Shown in pieces: positions 1 through 8,445 of a stretch of DNA of 64,000 nucleotides. The DNA lies in assembly GCA_963700925.1 (NCBI GenBank), contig OY969553.1, positions 868,001-932,000 of the forward strand. Direction: 5' to 3'. Each line of letters starts with the position of its first letter. Positions within the stretch are counted from its first letter, which is position 1. The position numbers and the translations under genes are program-made. The notes below the pieces were generated by a model. That model was not told the DNA's origin and ran no database searches. It saw only the letters and a list, made by a program, of their open reading frames with translations. The stretch is from CAWJMD01 sp963700925. Its GTDB lineage: Bacteria; Actinomycetota; Actinomycetes; Actinomycetales; CAWJMD01.

Positions 1-1
1 C

Positions 2-910
2 GTGGTTAGGCTGCGAGGCGTGGACGAGCTGAACCCGCTGCGGCTGGCCCCGCTGCGCATCGGTCGGCACGAGTTCGGTCGCGACCGGCGGCTCGTGATG
101 GCGATCGTGAACCGCACACCCGACTCGTTCTACGACCGCGGCGCCACCTACGCCGTCGGGGCCGCGCTCGACCGAGTCGACCAGGTCGTCGCCGAGGGCG
201 CCGACGTGCTCGACGTCGGCGGGGTCAAGGCAGCGCCGGGCGGGGACGTGAGCGTGGCCGAGGAGATCGAGCGGACGGCTCCGTTCGTCGCCGCCGTCCG
301 GGCCCGTCATCCCGATCTCCTGATCAGCGTCGACACCTACCGGCACGAGGTGGCGCGGGCCGTGTGCGGCGAGGGGGTGGAGCTGCTGAACGACACGTGG
401 GGTGGCGTCGACCCCCAACTCGCCTATGTCGCAGCGGAGTTCGGCGCTGGCCTGGTCTGCGCGCACGCCGGGGGCGCCGTGGCTCGCACCCGTCCGCATC
501 GCATCGGGTACCACGACGTCGTGGCCGACGTCATCTCGCGGACGAGTGTCCTTGCAGCCCGCGCCGTCGCGGCAGGCGTGGACCCGTCCAGGCTGCTGGT
601 CGACCCGGCCCACGACTTCGGCAAGAACACCTGGCACTCCCTCGAGGTGACGCGCCGGCTCGACGAGGTCGTGGCGACCGGCTGGCCGGTGCTGGTGTCG
701 CTGTCGAACAAGGACTTCGTCGGCGAGGCGCTCGGACGCCCGCTCTCCGAACGGCTCACCGGAACGCTGGCTGCGACCGCGGTCAGCGCATGGCAGGGTG
801 CGATGGTGTTCCGGGCGCATGAGGTGGCCGAGACGCGCCAGGTGCTCGACATGGTCTCGGTGATCCGGGGAGACCTGGCGCCGGCTCTGACGGTGCGCGG
901 ACTGGCCTGA
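2..910 (+). CDS. folP2: FolP2-like dihydropteroate synthase homologue (possibly 5'-incomplete)
   Basis: The product is a TIM-barrel pterin-binding protein of the dihydropteroate synthase family, 302 residues from a GTG at the extreme left edge, so a start outside the window cannot be excluded. The signature near residue 36 reads NRTPDSFYDRGAT instead of the usual N-TPDSFSDGG of true FolP. That form is typical of actinobacterial FolP2 (Rv1207 type). From published work on the mycobacterial paralogue, FolP2 lacks clear dihydropteroate synthase activity, so folate synthesis should not be assumed. Later barrel segments are seen as DVGGVKAAPG, SVDTYRHEVA and LLVDPAHDFGKNT. LOG-type genes and dapE/dapD follow within 7 kb, resembling the mycobacterial order. 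The family call is secure; the biochemical role is not. Confidence 0.85.
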   Translation: MVRLRGVDELNPLRLAPLRIGRHEFGRDRRLVMAIVNRTPDSFYDRGATYAVGAALDRVDQVVAEGADVLDVGGVKAAPGGDVSVAEEIERTAPFVAAVRARHPDLLISVDTYRHEVARAVCGEGVELLNDTWGGVDPQLAYVAAEFGAGLVCAHAGGAVARTRPHRIGYHDVVADVISRTSVLAARAVAAGVDPSRLLVDPAHDFGKNTWHSLEVTRRLDEVVATGWPVLVSLSNKDFVGEALGRPLSERLTGTLAATAVSAWQGAMVFRAHEVAETRQVLDMVSVIRGDLAPALTVRGLA

Positions 911-935
911 GCAAACCGGTTCTCGCGCAACGCCT

Positions 936-1667
936 TCAGGCAGCGCCGACCCAGCCCACCAGGTAGAGCACCCCGCAGGGGTCACCGCTCCATCGCACCT
1001 GAACGGGTCGGCTTGGTACCTCCGCGCGCCCGGCGGTGGACGGCGCACCGACCAGCGCACCCGCCAGCGCCTGCCAAGCCGGGAGCCCCGTGACCATCAG
1101 CTGTGACGCCGTCGCCGGGTCGACGTCGACGAGCCGGCGCGGCTCGCCGCGGAGAGCGTCCAGGAGTGCGGCGTCGAACCCATCGGCCCGCTCGTCGAGG
1201 TGCCCTGGCGCCTTGACGGTGCGGCGAGCGCTCCCGTCTCCGAGCACCAGCAGCCCGACCCGCCCCGCAGTCGCGGCCAGGTCCGAGCCCGCGGCGAGCG
1301 CAGCGCCCCCGGCGTCGTCCCAGCCGACCTGGTGCCAGCGGCGCGACCCGCTCCAGCCCGCCGCGTCGAGCAGGGTCGTGCCGACCGCGAACGGCAGCGG
1401 CACCTCGTCGGCTGCCGACTGCGCGCCGTCACGGCGGTCAGTACCCGCACCGACTCCCCACCGGTGCAAGCCGAGCCGGTCGCGCACAGGGAGCTCGCCC
1501 GTGCGGCTGCCGGAGGCCAGCAACACGATCTCGTCAGGATCTGTCTGGACCAGCTCGTCCACGACATCGGCTGCAGCAGAGCGCATCTCAGAGACCGGGT
1601 CGTCACGGCCGGTCAGACCGGGCAGCATGAGCGGGGCCTGGGGAACGAGGGCGGCTGCGACGATCAC
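936..1667 (-). CDS. LigB-like class III extradiol dioxygenase-related protein
   Basis: The 243-residue product begins VIVAAALVPQAPLMLPGL, the typical start of actinobacterial proteins annotated as class III extradiol dioxygenase subunit B-like (LigB/MEMO fold). No catalytic activity can be claimed: I see no clear full set of metal-ligand histidines. The GTG at 1667 overlaps the TGA of the upstream LOG-type gene by 4 bp (GTGA), so the two are translationally coupled and this start is preferred over an in-frame extension further upstream. It ends 26 bp from the convergent folP2-like gene. The fold-family assignment is moderate and the substrate unknown. Confidence 0.6.
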   Translation of the reverse strand: MIVAAALVPQAPLMLPGLTGRDDPVSEMRSAAADVVDELVQTDPDEIVLLASGSRTGELPVRDRLGLHRWGVGAGTDRRDGAQSAADEVPLPFAVGTTLLDAAGWSGSRRWHQVGWDDAGGAALAAGSDLAATAGRVGLLVLGDGSARRTVKAPGHLDERADGFDAALLDALRGEPRRLVDVDPATASQLMVTGLPAWQALAGALVGAPSTAGRAEVPSRPVQVRWSGDPCGVLYLVGWVGAA

Positions 1668-2257
1668 TCGACGACCTCGGCACCGGGGCGCAGGTGACGG
1701 TCGCGCGCGAGCCCTGCCTCGACGGCCTCGACCGCCTCCTGCGCGGACGAGGTCCAGTGCAGGGCGTGGGCCGCCTCCGGGCGGACGAAGCCGGCCCTGG
1801 TCAGGTGGTCGACGAGGGCGTGCAGCGGTTCGAACAGACCGGTGGGGTCGCACAGGACGATGGGCTTGTCGTGCATGCCGAGTGATCGTGACACCCAGAT
1901 CTCGAAGAGCTCCTCGAGCGTGCCGATTCCGCCGGGCAGCACCACGAACGCGTCCGAGCTGTCGTCCATCAGTGCCTTCCGCTCACGCATGCCCGACGTG
2001 ACGACCAGCTCGTCCGCGTCGTCGTCGGCGACCTCCAGGCCGCGCAGGGCGTGCGGGATCACTCCGAGCGTGGTGGCGCCGCCGGCGCGGGCAGCCCGGG
2101 CGACCGCACCCATCATCGACACGCGCCCACCGCCGGAGACCAGGCTGTGCCCACGTGCAGCGATGACCGAGCCGAGCTCGCCGGCCAGCTCGAGATGCCG
2201 GGCCTCGATGCCGTCCGAGCTCGAGCAGAACACGCAGATCGCCGCCACCCCCCGCAT
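1664..2257 (-). CDS. LOG family protein (TIGR00730; cytokinin riboside 5'-monophosphate phosphoribohydrolase-like)
   Basis: The protein has 197 residues and a Rossmann-like fold. It carries the diagnostic LOG motifs: GGGRVSMMGAVARAA near residue 43 (nucleotide-binding turn), MRERK near residue 90, and VVLPGGIGTLEELFE near residue 104 (the PGGxGTxxE active site). LOG proteins cleave the N-glycosidic bond of AMP-type nucleotides or cytokinin riboside monophosphates. The Mycobacterium tuberculosis homologue Rv1205 has this activity and sits close to folP2, as here. It is followed with a 4-bp overlap by the LigB-like gene. A second LOG-type gene lies 440 bp upstream. The physiological substrate here is unproven. 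Confidence 0.85.
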   Translation of the reverse strand: MRGVAAICVFCSSSDGIEARHLELAGELGSVIAARGHSLVSGGGRVSMMGAVARAARAGGATTLGVIPHALRGLEVADDDADELVVTSGMRERKALMDDSSDAFVVLPGGIGTLEELFEIWVSRSLGMHDKPIVLCDPTGLFEPLHALVDHLTRAGFVRPEAAHALHWTSSAQEAVEAVEAGLARDRHLRPGAEVVE

Positions 2258-2345
2258 CCTGCCAGCGGCGCAGCTCGATTGAGGACCGGGGCTCCTGGGC
2301 GCCGAGGAGTGCCCGATGAGGGGTCAGGGAGTGGCCAGGCAGTGG

Positions 2346-2681
2346 TCAGTCGAGCGGCGGTACGATCACCAGGTGAGGCGCCGACGAGGGCGGCACCGGC
2401 GGCTTGACCAGGTCCACCGTCGAAGGTGGCGGGTCGAGCCGAGTGGCCGCGGCGACGGCCGCCCCCGTGAGGGCGCGCACCATGTCGGGAACGTCGTCGG
2501 GCGCCACCCGCAAGGTTCCGATGCACCGGGCCCCGTCCCAGAGACTGAGGACCACACGACCGAGCTCGGGGTGGGCGGACACGCGCAGCGCTCTGCCCGG
2601 CCGGTCCCGGCCGAGTACCACTCCCCCGTGCTCGGGGGCCGGCGTCACTGCCATAGGCCCATTGTGGGGACGATGTGGCAC
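2346..2681 (-). CDS. Conserved hypothetical protein, small
   Basis: This 111-residue soluble protein has no signal or membrane segment. The central part contains a beta-rich stretch with LGRVVLSLWDGARCIGTLRV and VPDMVRALTGA, and a proline-rich C-terminus ending HLVIVPPLD. It looks like a small helper domain of unknown function. It follows the larger LOG-type gene by 15 bp on the same strand and probably shares its transcript. A start at the ATG at 2654, giving 102 residues, is equally plausible because neither start has a strong ribosome-binding site. I do not recognise a family. Confidence 0.6.
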   Translation of the reverse strand: MPHRPHNGPMAVTPAPEHGGVVLGRDRPGRALRVSAHPELGRVVLSLWDGARCIGTLRVAPDDVPDMVRALTGAAVAAATRLDPPPSTVDLVKPPVPPSSAPHLVIVPPLD

Positions 2682-2696
2682 CCCGTCCAGAGCAAG

Positions 2697-3605
2697 TCAG
2701 GCCGGGTCGCGCCGGGCCCTCGCCCCGAGGTCGTGCGGTTGTGCCTCGCCCGGAGGCGCCTGGCCGCAGACCATCCGCACCGCCTCGGCCGGGTCGTCGG
2801 TGAGCTGGAGCCGGTCGAGGTCGCCGGGAGCGATCGCGCCCCACTCGAGCACGGTGCCGCGCAGCCAGTCGATCAGGCCGCGCCAGTAGCTGACACCGAC
2901 GAGCACCAGCGGGAAGTCGGTCACCTTGCGGGTCTGCACCAGGGTGAGCGCCTCGAACAGCTCGTCGAAGGTGCCGAAACCACCGGGGAGGACCACGAAC
3001 CCCTGGGAGTACTTGACGAACATCGTCTTTCGCGCGAAGAAGTACCGGAAGTTCACGCCCAGGTCGACCCAGCGGTTCATCCCCTGCTCGAACGGCAGCT
3101 CGATACCGAGACCGACCGAGACGCCGCCGCCCTCGCAGGCCCCCTTGTTCGCGGCCTCCATCGCTCCCGGCCCACCGCCGGTGATCACCGCGTACCCGGC
3201 CTGCGCCAGCCGCCGTCCGACCTCGACCGCAACGAGGTAGTCGGGCCCGTCCACGGGCGTACGCGCCGAGCCGAAGACGCCGATGGCCGGACCCAGCTCC
3301 GCCAGCGCGCCGAAGCCCTCGACGAACTCGCTCTGAATGCGGAGAACACGCCACGGGTCGGTGTGCACCCAGTCGGACGACCCCGTGCTGTCCAGCAGGC
3401 GCTGGTCGGTCGTCGAGCCGGGCACCAGGCCGCGCCGCAAGGTGACCGGGCCCTTCTGGTAGCCCTCGTACGGCTCCTCCGGGTCGCTGACCGGGTCCGT
3501 GGCCGGCACGGCACCCGGCTCACCGGCCGTCGGGGCGTCGGACCGGCCGGTGCTGGCAGTGTTAGCCGGGCTGGCAGTGGCTGGCCGCGGCGTCGGGTCG
3601 GACAT
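2697..3605 (-). CDS. LOG family (TIGR00730) Rossmann-fold protein, long form
   Basis: The 302-residue protein has a disordered Ala/Thr/Pro-rich N-terminus of about 60 residues and then a LOG domain. Key motifs are GGGPGAMEAANKGA near residue 150, ARKTMFVKYS near residue 192 and VVLPGGFGTFDELFE just after it. The spacing matches the longer bacterial LOG-type proteins, often called Rossmann fold nucleotide-binding or lysine decarboxylase-like; that decarboxylase label is a legacy misannotation. This is the second LOG-type gene in 2 kb, more divergent from the first than a recent duplicate would be. It heads a probable unit running into the small hypothetical gene downstream. Confidence 0.85.
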   Translation of the reverse strand: MSDPTPRPATASPANTASTGRSDAPTAGEPGAVPATDPVSDPEEPYEGYQKGPVTLRRGLVPGSTTDQRLLDSTGSSDWVHTDPWRVLRIQSEFVEGFGALAELGPAIGVFGSARTPVDGPDYLVAVEVGRRLAQAGYAVITGGGPGAMEAANKGACEGGGVSVGLGIELPFEQGMNRWVDLGVNFRYFFARKTMFVKYSQGFVVLPGGFGTFDELFEALTLVQTRKVTDFPLVLVGVSYWRGLIDWLRGTVLEWGAIAPGDLDRLQLTDDPAEAVRMVCGQAPPGEAQPHDLGARARRDPA

Positions 3606-3661
3606 GGCATCACACTAGCCACGAGGACGCGGGGCCAGACCCCGCCCGGAGGAGACGCGTA

Positions 3662-5278
3662 GTGCGCGACTGGGATGCGATCGAGGGCATCGAGCCCGAC
3701 GTGGTGGCGTGGGAGGCCCTCGGGTTGCTCGCCAGCGGACAGCAGCGCGACGTCGCCGAAGCACTGAGGGACCTGGCCGAGGCCCGGGAGAGGGCGGTGC
3801 ACGACACCGAGCTGGACGTCGTCGACCTGGTCGAGTTCTCGTTGCGGCGACGACGCGGCGACGACCCGGAGCACCTGCTGGCGCCGCTGGACGCGGTGGT
3901 CGAGCGCGCGGCTCACACGTCCGACCGGCTGGTCGAGGCCGTTGCGCGAGCACAGCGTTCGGAGGTGCTGTGCGTGGCCGGCGAGGTGTGGCAGGCGGTG
4001 GGCGAGCACGCCCGAGCGCGGGCGATGCTGCCTGCGTTGCCTCCCCAGGTGCTGCTCGGCAAGCGCCTGTACATGCTCGGCCTCGGTTCCCTGGCTCGGG
4101 CCAGCCAGATGCTCGGCCTCGACGACGAGGCGGCCGATCTGCGTGCGGCCGCGACGAGGCTCGACGAGGCGACAGCGCCGTCGGTGCCCCGGGCCGTCGA
4201 CCACGGCTTCAGCAGGCTCAACGTCGCCCTCGCCACCCTGCGCAACCTGTTGACCGACCGCACGTGGGGCGAGCCGCTCGGGCCAGAGAGCCTGGCGCAC
4301 CTGCGCGCCCAGGTCGAGGTCCTCCGTGCCGACGACCGACTCGTGGACGGTGCCGCGCTCTCGGTGGATGTGCTGGCGTGGGTGGTCGACGCGTACTGCA
4401 CCGCCACCGACGCGACACCGAAGAGGACGGCCCGTTCAGGACTGGCGACGATCGAGTGGGCGGACGTCGGGCTGCCCTCGGTGGTGCGACGGGTCGCGAT
4501 CGCCGGCCTGATGCACGGGCTCGCCGAGTCGGCCGAGGTGAGCGATGAGGAGCTGGCGCGCGCCCGCTGGCTGCACGACCAGCTGCCGTCGGACCACCGG
4601 CTGCGCAGCCTCGACCTGGCGATCAGCGCCGAGCGGCTCGCCCTCGAGATAGCCGTTCGCGAGCGCAGTGGCGACGACCGCGCCGATCTGGTCGACCACG
4701 TGCTGGCCCTGCGGGAGGGCCAGTACGCCACCGTGCTGCGCCAGCTGCGGCACGCCCTCAGCGCCGCTTCGCGTGCGCGATGCCAAGGTGAGTCGCTGCT
4801 CGTCGAGAACTCCCGCCTGGTCGACGACGCCCGCAGCGACGCGCTGACGGGGGCCGGCAGCCGTCAGTACCTGCAGGAGCTGATGACCAACCTCATCGAC
4901 GCCGAGCCGCGCACCACCGGCCTGGTGATCGTCGACATCGACCGCTTCAAGGCGATCAACGACACCTTCGGACATCCCGTCGGTGACGTCGTCCTGCGCC
5001 GCGCCAGCGCTGTCATCAGCGACTGCCTGCGGTCCGGTGACCACGTGTTCCGTTACGGCGGAGACGAGTTCGTGGTCCTGCTGACACTGACCACGCCCGC
5101 CGCCACGGCCGCGTGTGCTGAGCGCATCCGCGGGACGATCGAAGGCTACCCGTGGTCGGAGATCGCCCCGGGCCTCGACGTGACGGTCTCGGTCGGGGCG
5201 GAGGCCGCCCGCGACACCGGGGAGGAGCTGCTGCACGCGGCTGACGCACACCTCCTGCGCGCGAAGGGGTACCTCTGA
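3662..5278 (+). CDS. GGDEF-domain diguanylate cyclase with helical N-terminal region
   Basis: The protein has 538 residues. The first 360 or so are alpha-helical, with TPR-like or solenoid character and no membrane segment. The C-terminal 160 form a GGDEF domain beginning DALTGAGSRQYL. The active-site GGDEF is intact at residues 466-470, and an RSGD inhibitory site lies exactly five residues before it (457-460). This predicts an active, product-inhibited cyclase making cyclic di-GMP from GTP. The GTG start has a strong GGAGGAG ribosome-binding site. The gene is divergent from the LOG-type gene and convergent with dapE. The input signal is unknown. Confidence 0.9.
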   Translation: MRDWDAIEGIEPDVVAWEALGLLASGQQRDVAEALRDLAEARERAVHDTELDVVDLVEFSLRRRRGDDPEHLLAPLDAVVERAAHTSDRLVEAVARAQRSEVLCVAGEVWQAVGEHARARAMLPALPPQVLLGKRLYMLGLGSLARASQMLGLDDEAADLRAAATRLDEATAPSVPRAVDHGFSRLNVALATLRNLLTDRTWGEPLGPESLAHLRAQVEVLRADDRLVDGAALSVDVLAWVVDAYCTATDATPKRTARSGLATIEWADVGLPSVVRRVAIAGLMHGLAESAEVSDEELARARWLHDQLPSDHRLRSLDLAISAERLALEIAVRERSGDDRADLVDHVLALREGQYATVLRQLRHALSAASRARCQGESLLVENSRLVDDARSDALTGAGSRQYLQELMTNLIDAEPRTTGLVIVDIDRFKAINDTFGHPVGDVVLRRASAVISDCLRSGDHVFRYGGDEFVVLLTLTTPAATAACAERIRGTIEGYPWSEIAPGLDVTVSVGAEAARDTGEELLHAADAHLLRAKGYL

Positions 5279-5306
5279 ACTGCCGACGACATCTGACGAC
5301 AGCTGG

Positions 5307-6452
5307 CTACGGGGTGAGCCAGGCGGCCAGGGAGTCGCGGCAGCGGGTGATCGCCGCCGCCGGGCAGTGCTCGTCGTCGGTGTGCGACAGCGACGGCTCG
5401 GCGGGTCCGTAGTTCACGGCAGGAACCCCGAGCGCCGAGAAGCGGGCCACGTCCGTCCACCCGTACTTGGGGCGCGGCTCCCCGCCGATCGCCTGCACGA
5501 ACGCTGCGGCAGCGGGGTGTTCGAGACCAGGCCGCGCCCCGGGGCTGCCGTCGGTGACCCGCACCGCGAAGCCGTGGAAGAGCGAGCGGAGGTGGTGTTC
5601 GGCATCGGCGAGCGAACGCGAGGGGGCGAACCGGTAGTTGACCGTGACCACGCACTCGTCGGGAATGACGTTGCCGGCGATGCCGCCGCGGATGCCGACG
5701 GCGTTGAGGCACTCCCGGTACACGAGACCGTCGACCTCCACCTCGCCTGCCTCGTAGGCGTTCAGCCGCGACAGCACCTCACCGGCTGCGTGGATCGCGT
5801 TGTGCCCCATCCATGCTCGCGCCGAGTGAGCGGCGACACCGGGCACGGCCACCTCGACACGGATGGTCCCGTTGCAGCCACCCTCGATGACCGCGTTCGA
5901 CGGCTCGCAGAGAACCGCGAAGTCGGCTGTGAGCCAGTCGGGGTGGTTGCCGGCGACACGGCCGAGCCCGTTCTTCGTGGCCTCGACCTCCTCGTTGTCG
6001 TAGAACACCCAGGTGACGTCGCGGATCGGCTCGCTGACTGCCGCCGCCACTGAAAGCTGCACGGCGACACCGGACTTCATGTCGGCCGTGCCGCGTCCGA
6101 ACAGAACCCGCTCGTCAGCCCCGCCCTCGGCGCGGAGGTCGTCGCCGCGCACCTCGGTCGGCAGGTTCGGCTCCGGACGGCGCAGTGGCACGGTGTCGAT
6201 GTGGCCGGCGACCACCACCCGCTCGGCGCGGCCCAGGCCGGTGCGGGCGAGCACGGTGTCGCCGTCACGCAGCACCTCGAGGTGCGGGTAGCGGCGCAAC
6301 GCCGTCTCGATCGCGTCTGCCAGGTCGCGTTCGTTGCCGCTGACCGACTCGATGTCACAGATCGCCTGCGTCAGGTCGACCACGTCGGTGTCGAGGTCGA
6401 GCCCGGTCGGCGGGGCGGACGGGGTGCGTGGGGCCACGGTGGAGTCGGTCAC
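5307..6452 (-). CDS. dapE: Succinyl-diaminopimelate desuccinylase
   Basis: This M20-family zinc hydrolase of 381 residues removes succinate from N-succinyl-LL-diaminopimelate, a step in lysine and peptidoglycan precursor synthesis. Metal-binding and catalytic segments are VVAGHIDTVP, GRGTADMKSGVAV and FYDNEEVEA, plus ALCEPSN-like and VNYGPAEPSLSHT segments later. The GTG at 6452 is preferred because a TAGGGT box lies just upstream and conservation begins after it; an upstream in-frame start at 6488 would run into the dapD promoter. It is divergent from dapD, 50 bp away, so the two pathway genes share one control region. Confidence 0.92.
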   Translation of the reverse strand: MTDSTVAPRTPSAPPTGLDLDTDVVDLTQAICDIESVSGNERDLADAIETALRRYPHLEVLRDGDTVLARTGLGRAERVVVAGHIDTVPLRRPEPNLPTEVRGDDLRAEGGADERVLFGRGTADMKSGVAVQLSVAAAVSEPIRDVTWVFYDNEEVEATKNGLGRVAGNHPDWLTADFAVLCEPSNAVIEGGCNGTIRVEVAVPGVAAHSARAWMGHNAIHAAGEVLSRLNAYEAGEVEVDGLVYRECLNAVGIRGGIAGNVIPDECVVTVNYRFAPSRSLADAEHHLRSLFHGFAVRVTDGSPGARPGLEHPAAAAFVQAIGGEPRPKYGWTDVARFSALGVPAVNYGPAEPSLSHTDDEHCPAAAITRCRDSLAAWLTP

Positions 6453-6489
6453 GCTCACCCACCCTACTGGGGCGCCTCCGGGCGCCACC

Positions 6490-6495
6490 TAGGCT
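6490..6495 (+). promoter_or_regulatory. Putative -10 box of leaderless dapD mRNA
   Basis: The hexamer TAGGCT fits the actinobacterial -10 consensus TANNNT. It ends 6 bases before the dapD ATG, so transcription would start at or next to the start codon. No Shine-Dalgarno sequence precedes the ATG, which agrees with leaderless translation. The same geometry is seen before two other genes of the window. Confidence 0.5.
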
Positions 6496-6501
6496 GTCCC
6501 C

Positions 6502-7515
6502 ATGAGCGAAACGACCTCCCGCACCGCCTGGGCGTACGGGCTGGCGACACTCGTGGCTCCGGCCGGCGACGAGACCACGCAGCGGCAGGTGCTCGACACC
6601 TGGTACCCGGCACCGGTGCTCGGCGACCCCGCCGAGGGCGCCACGGCGGCCGACGCCCCCGCCGACCTGGTGGCCCTCGCGGGCGCGGACCCGGCTCGCG
6701 GCGTGCGCACCGAGGTCGTGCTCACGGTCGTCGACCTCGACGCCCCTCCCGCCGACGCGCACGACGCGTACCTGCGGCTGCACCTGCTCTCGCACCGCCT
6801 CGTCCGACCGCACGGGGTGAACCTCGAGGGCGTGTTCGGTGTGCTGCCGAACGTCGTCTGGACCAGCGCCGGCCCTTGTGCTGTCGAGGGTTTCGAGCAG
6901 ACGCGTGTTCGGCTGCGGGCCCGTCACGGTGCCGTGCAGGTGCAGGGTGTCGACAAGTTCCCGCGCATGACCGACTACGTGCTGCCGTCCGGCGTGCGCA
7001 TCGCGGATGCCGACCGGGTGCGTCTCGGCGCGCACCTGGCCGAAGGCACCACCGTGATGCACGAGGGCTTCGTCAACTTCAACGCCGGCACGCTCGGGCA
7101 CGCGATGGTCGAGGGCCGCATCTCGGCCGGCGTCGTGATTGGGGACGGTTCCGACGTCGGCGGGGGCGCCTCGATCATGGGAACTCTCTCGGGCGGCGGC
7201 ACGGCGGTGATCTCGGTCGGCGAGCGCTGCCTGATCGGGGCCGAGGCCGGCATCGGCATCAGCCTCGGTGACGACTGCGTCGTCGAGGCCGGGCTGTACG
7301 TCACCGCGGGCACGAAGGTGCGGGTGCTGGGCGCCGAGGGGAGTGGTTCGGACGGCAGTGGCTCGGGCGACGCGCAGGTCGTCAAGGCGTCCGAGCTCTC
7401 AGGACGCAGCGGCCTGCTGCTCCGCCGCAACTCCCTGACGGGCGCCGTCGAGGCCCTTCCCCGGGCCGGCACCTCGGGAGCGGTCGAGCTCAACGCCGCG
7501 CTGCACACCAACTGA
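6502..7515 (+). CDS. dapD: Tetrahydrodipicolinate N-succinyltransferase, actinobacterial type
   Basis: The 337-residue enzyme transfers succinyl from succinyl-CoA to tetrahydrodipicolinate, committing carbon to the succinylase branch of lysine synthesis. The C-terminal half is a left-handed beta-helix with hexapeptide repeats, visible as VRLGAHLAEGTTVMHEG, GRISAGVVIGDGSDVGGGAS and GERCLIGAEAGIGISLGDDC. The long N-terminal domain and overall length match the Rv1201c class rather than the shorter E. coli DapD. It is divergent from dapE. A lysozyme-like gene follows after 10 bp, suggesting co-transcription with a wall-related function. Confidence 0.93.
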   Translation: MSETTSRTAWAYGLATLVAPAGDETTQRQVLDTWYPAPVLGDPAEGATAADAPADLVALAGADPARGVRTEVVLTVVDLDAPPADAHDAYLRLHLLSHRLVRPHGVNLEGVFGVLPNVVWTSAGPCAVEGFEQTRVRLRARHGAVQVQGVDKFPRMTDYVLPSGVRIADADRVRLGAHLAEGTTVMHEGFVNFNAGTLGHAMVEGRISAGVVIGDGSDVGGGASIMGTLSGGGTAVISVGERCLIGAEAGIGISLGDDCVVEAGLYVTAGTKVRVLGAEGSGSDGSGSGDAQVVKASELSGRSGLLLRRNSLTGAVEALPRAGTSGAVELNAALHTN

Positions 7516-7525
7516 GCCCGAACGG

Positions 7526-8428
7526 ATGTCGAAGCATGAGGGGTCCAGGAGACGCACGCTGTGGGTCACCGGGGGGGCCCTCGTCGTCATCGCCATCAGC
7601 GTCGTCGTGGCCCTCTCGAACGACCGCCGCCCCGCGCTGATCTCAGAGAGCTGCGTCGCCAGCGCCAACGGCGCCACGCACGCGCTGGCACCCGACCAGG
7701 CCGGCAACGCCGCCCTGATCAGCGCCATCGCGGTGCAGCGCGAGATGCCGGCAAGAGCGGCCACCATCGCGATCGCCACAGCGATCCAGGAGTCGAAGCT
7801 GCGCAACATCGACTACGGCGACCGCGACTCCGTCGGCCTGTTCCAGCAGCGCCCATCACAGGGCTGGGGGACGGTCGAGCAGATCCTCGATCCGGTCTAC
7901 TCCGCCAACGCGTTCTACGACGCCCTGGCGAACATCGACGGCTACGAGTCGATGGAGATCACCGAAGCGGCCCAACGGGTCCAGCGCTCGGGCTTCCCGG
8001 AGGCGTATGCGGACCACGAGCCGGAGGGTCGCGCCTTCGCGTCCGCCCTCACCGGCCACTCACCGGCCGCGCTCACCTGCAGGCTCCGCCCGCCGGCCGC
8101 GACCGACACCGAGGAGCCGGCCGACGGCGGCCTGACCCCGCGGGCGTCGGACGTGCTCAGGACAGCCGAGAACGAGTTCGGTGACGTCCGGGCCGATGCG
8201 GGCGCGGACGACGGAGCCACCGTGCAGTTCGAGCTCGAGGGCGGGGAGAGCGCCCGGCGTGGCTGGGCGCTCGCGCAGTGGGCCGTGGCGAGTGCTGACA
8301 CGCTCGAGGTGGTGGCGGTGGAGACCGACGGTCAGCGATGGGACCGCGGCCCCGACGGCGCGTGGGTCGCCAGCGACGCAGCCCCCGGTGCGGGCACCGT
8401 GAACGTCACCGTCGCCAACGGCCAGTAG
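7526..8428 (+). CDS. Membrane-anchored protein with lysozyme-like domain
   Basis: The protein has 300 residues, with a basic N-terminus followed by one hydrophobic segment (residues 10-30), consistent with a type II membrane anchor facing outward. The region of residues 60-165 contains AATIAIATAIQESKLRNI and SVGLFQQRPSQGWGT. That is a lysozyme/transglycosylase-like pattern with a Glu after the helix (IQES) and a GLFQQRP motif. The C-terminal third is a separate beta-rich domain of unknown role. Such proteins are widespread in actinobacteria and sometimes carry unrelated labels such as heavy metal transporter. It lies 10 bp after dapD. Peptidoglycan-directed activity is inference from fold similarity. 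Confidence 0.7.
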   Translation: MSKHEGSRRRTLWVTGGALVVIAISVVVALSNDRRPALISESCVASANGATHALAPDQAGNAALISAIAVQREMPARAATIAIATAIQESKLRNIDYGDRDSVGLFQQRPSQGWGTVEQILDPVYSANAFYDALANIDGYESMEITEAAQRVQRSGFPEAYADHEPEGRAFASALTGHSPAALTCRLRPPAATDTEEPADGGLTPRASDVLRTAENEFGDVRADAGADDGATVQFELEGGESARRGWALAQWAVASADTLEVVAVETDGQRWDRGPDGAWVASDAAPGAGTVNVTVANGQ

Positions 8429-8445
8429 GGCTTTCGAAGGGAGAG

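Noticed and set aside
2..910. Functional dihydropteroate synthase (FolP1)
   Set aside because: The NRTPDSFYDRG signature is the FolP2 form; catalytic function should not be assumed.
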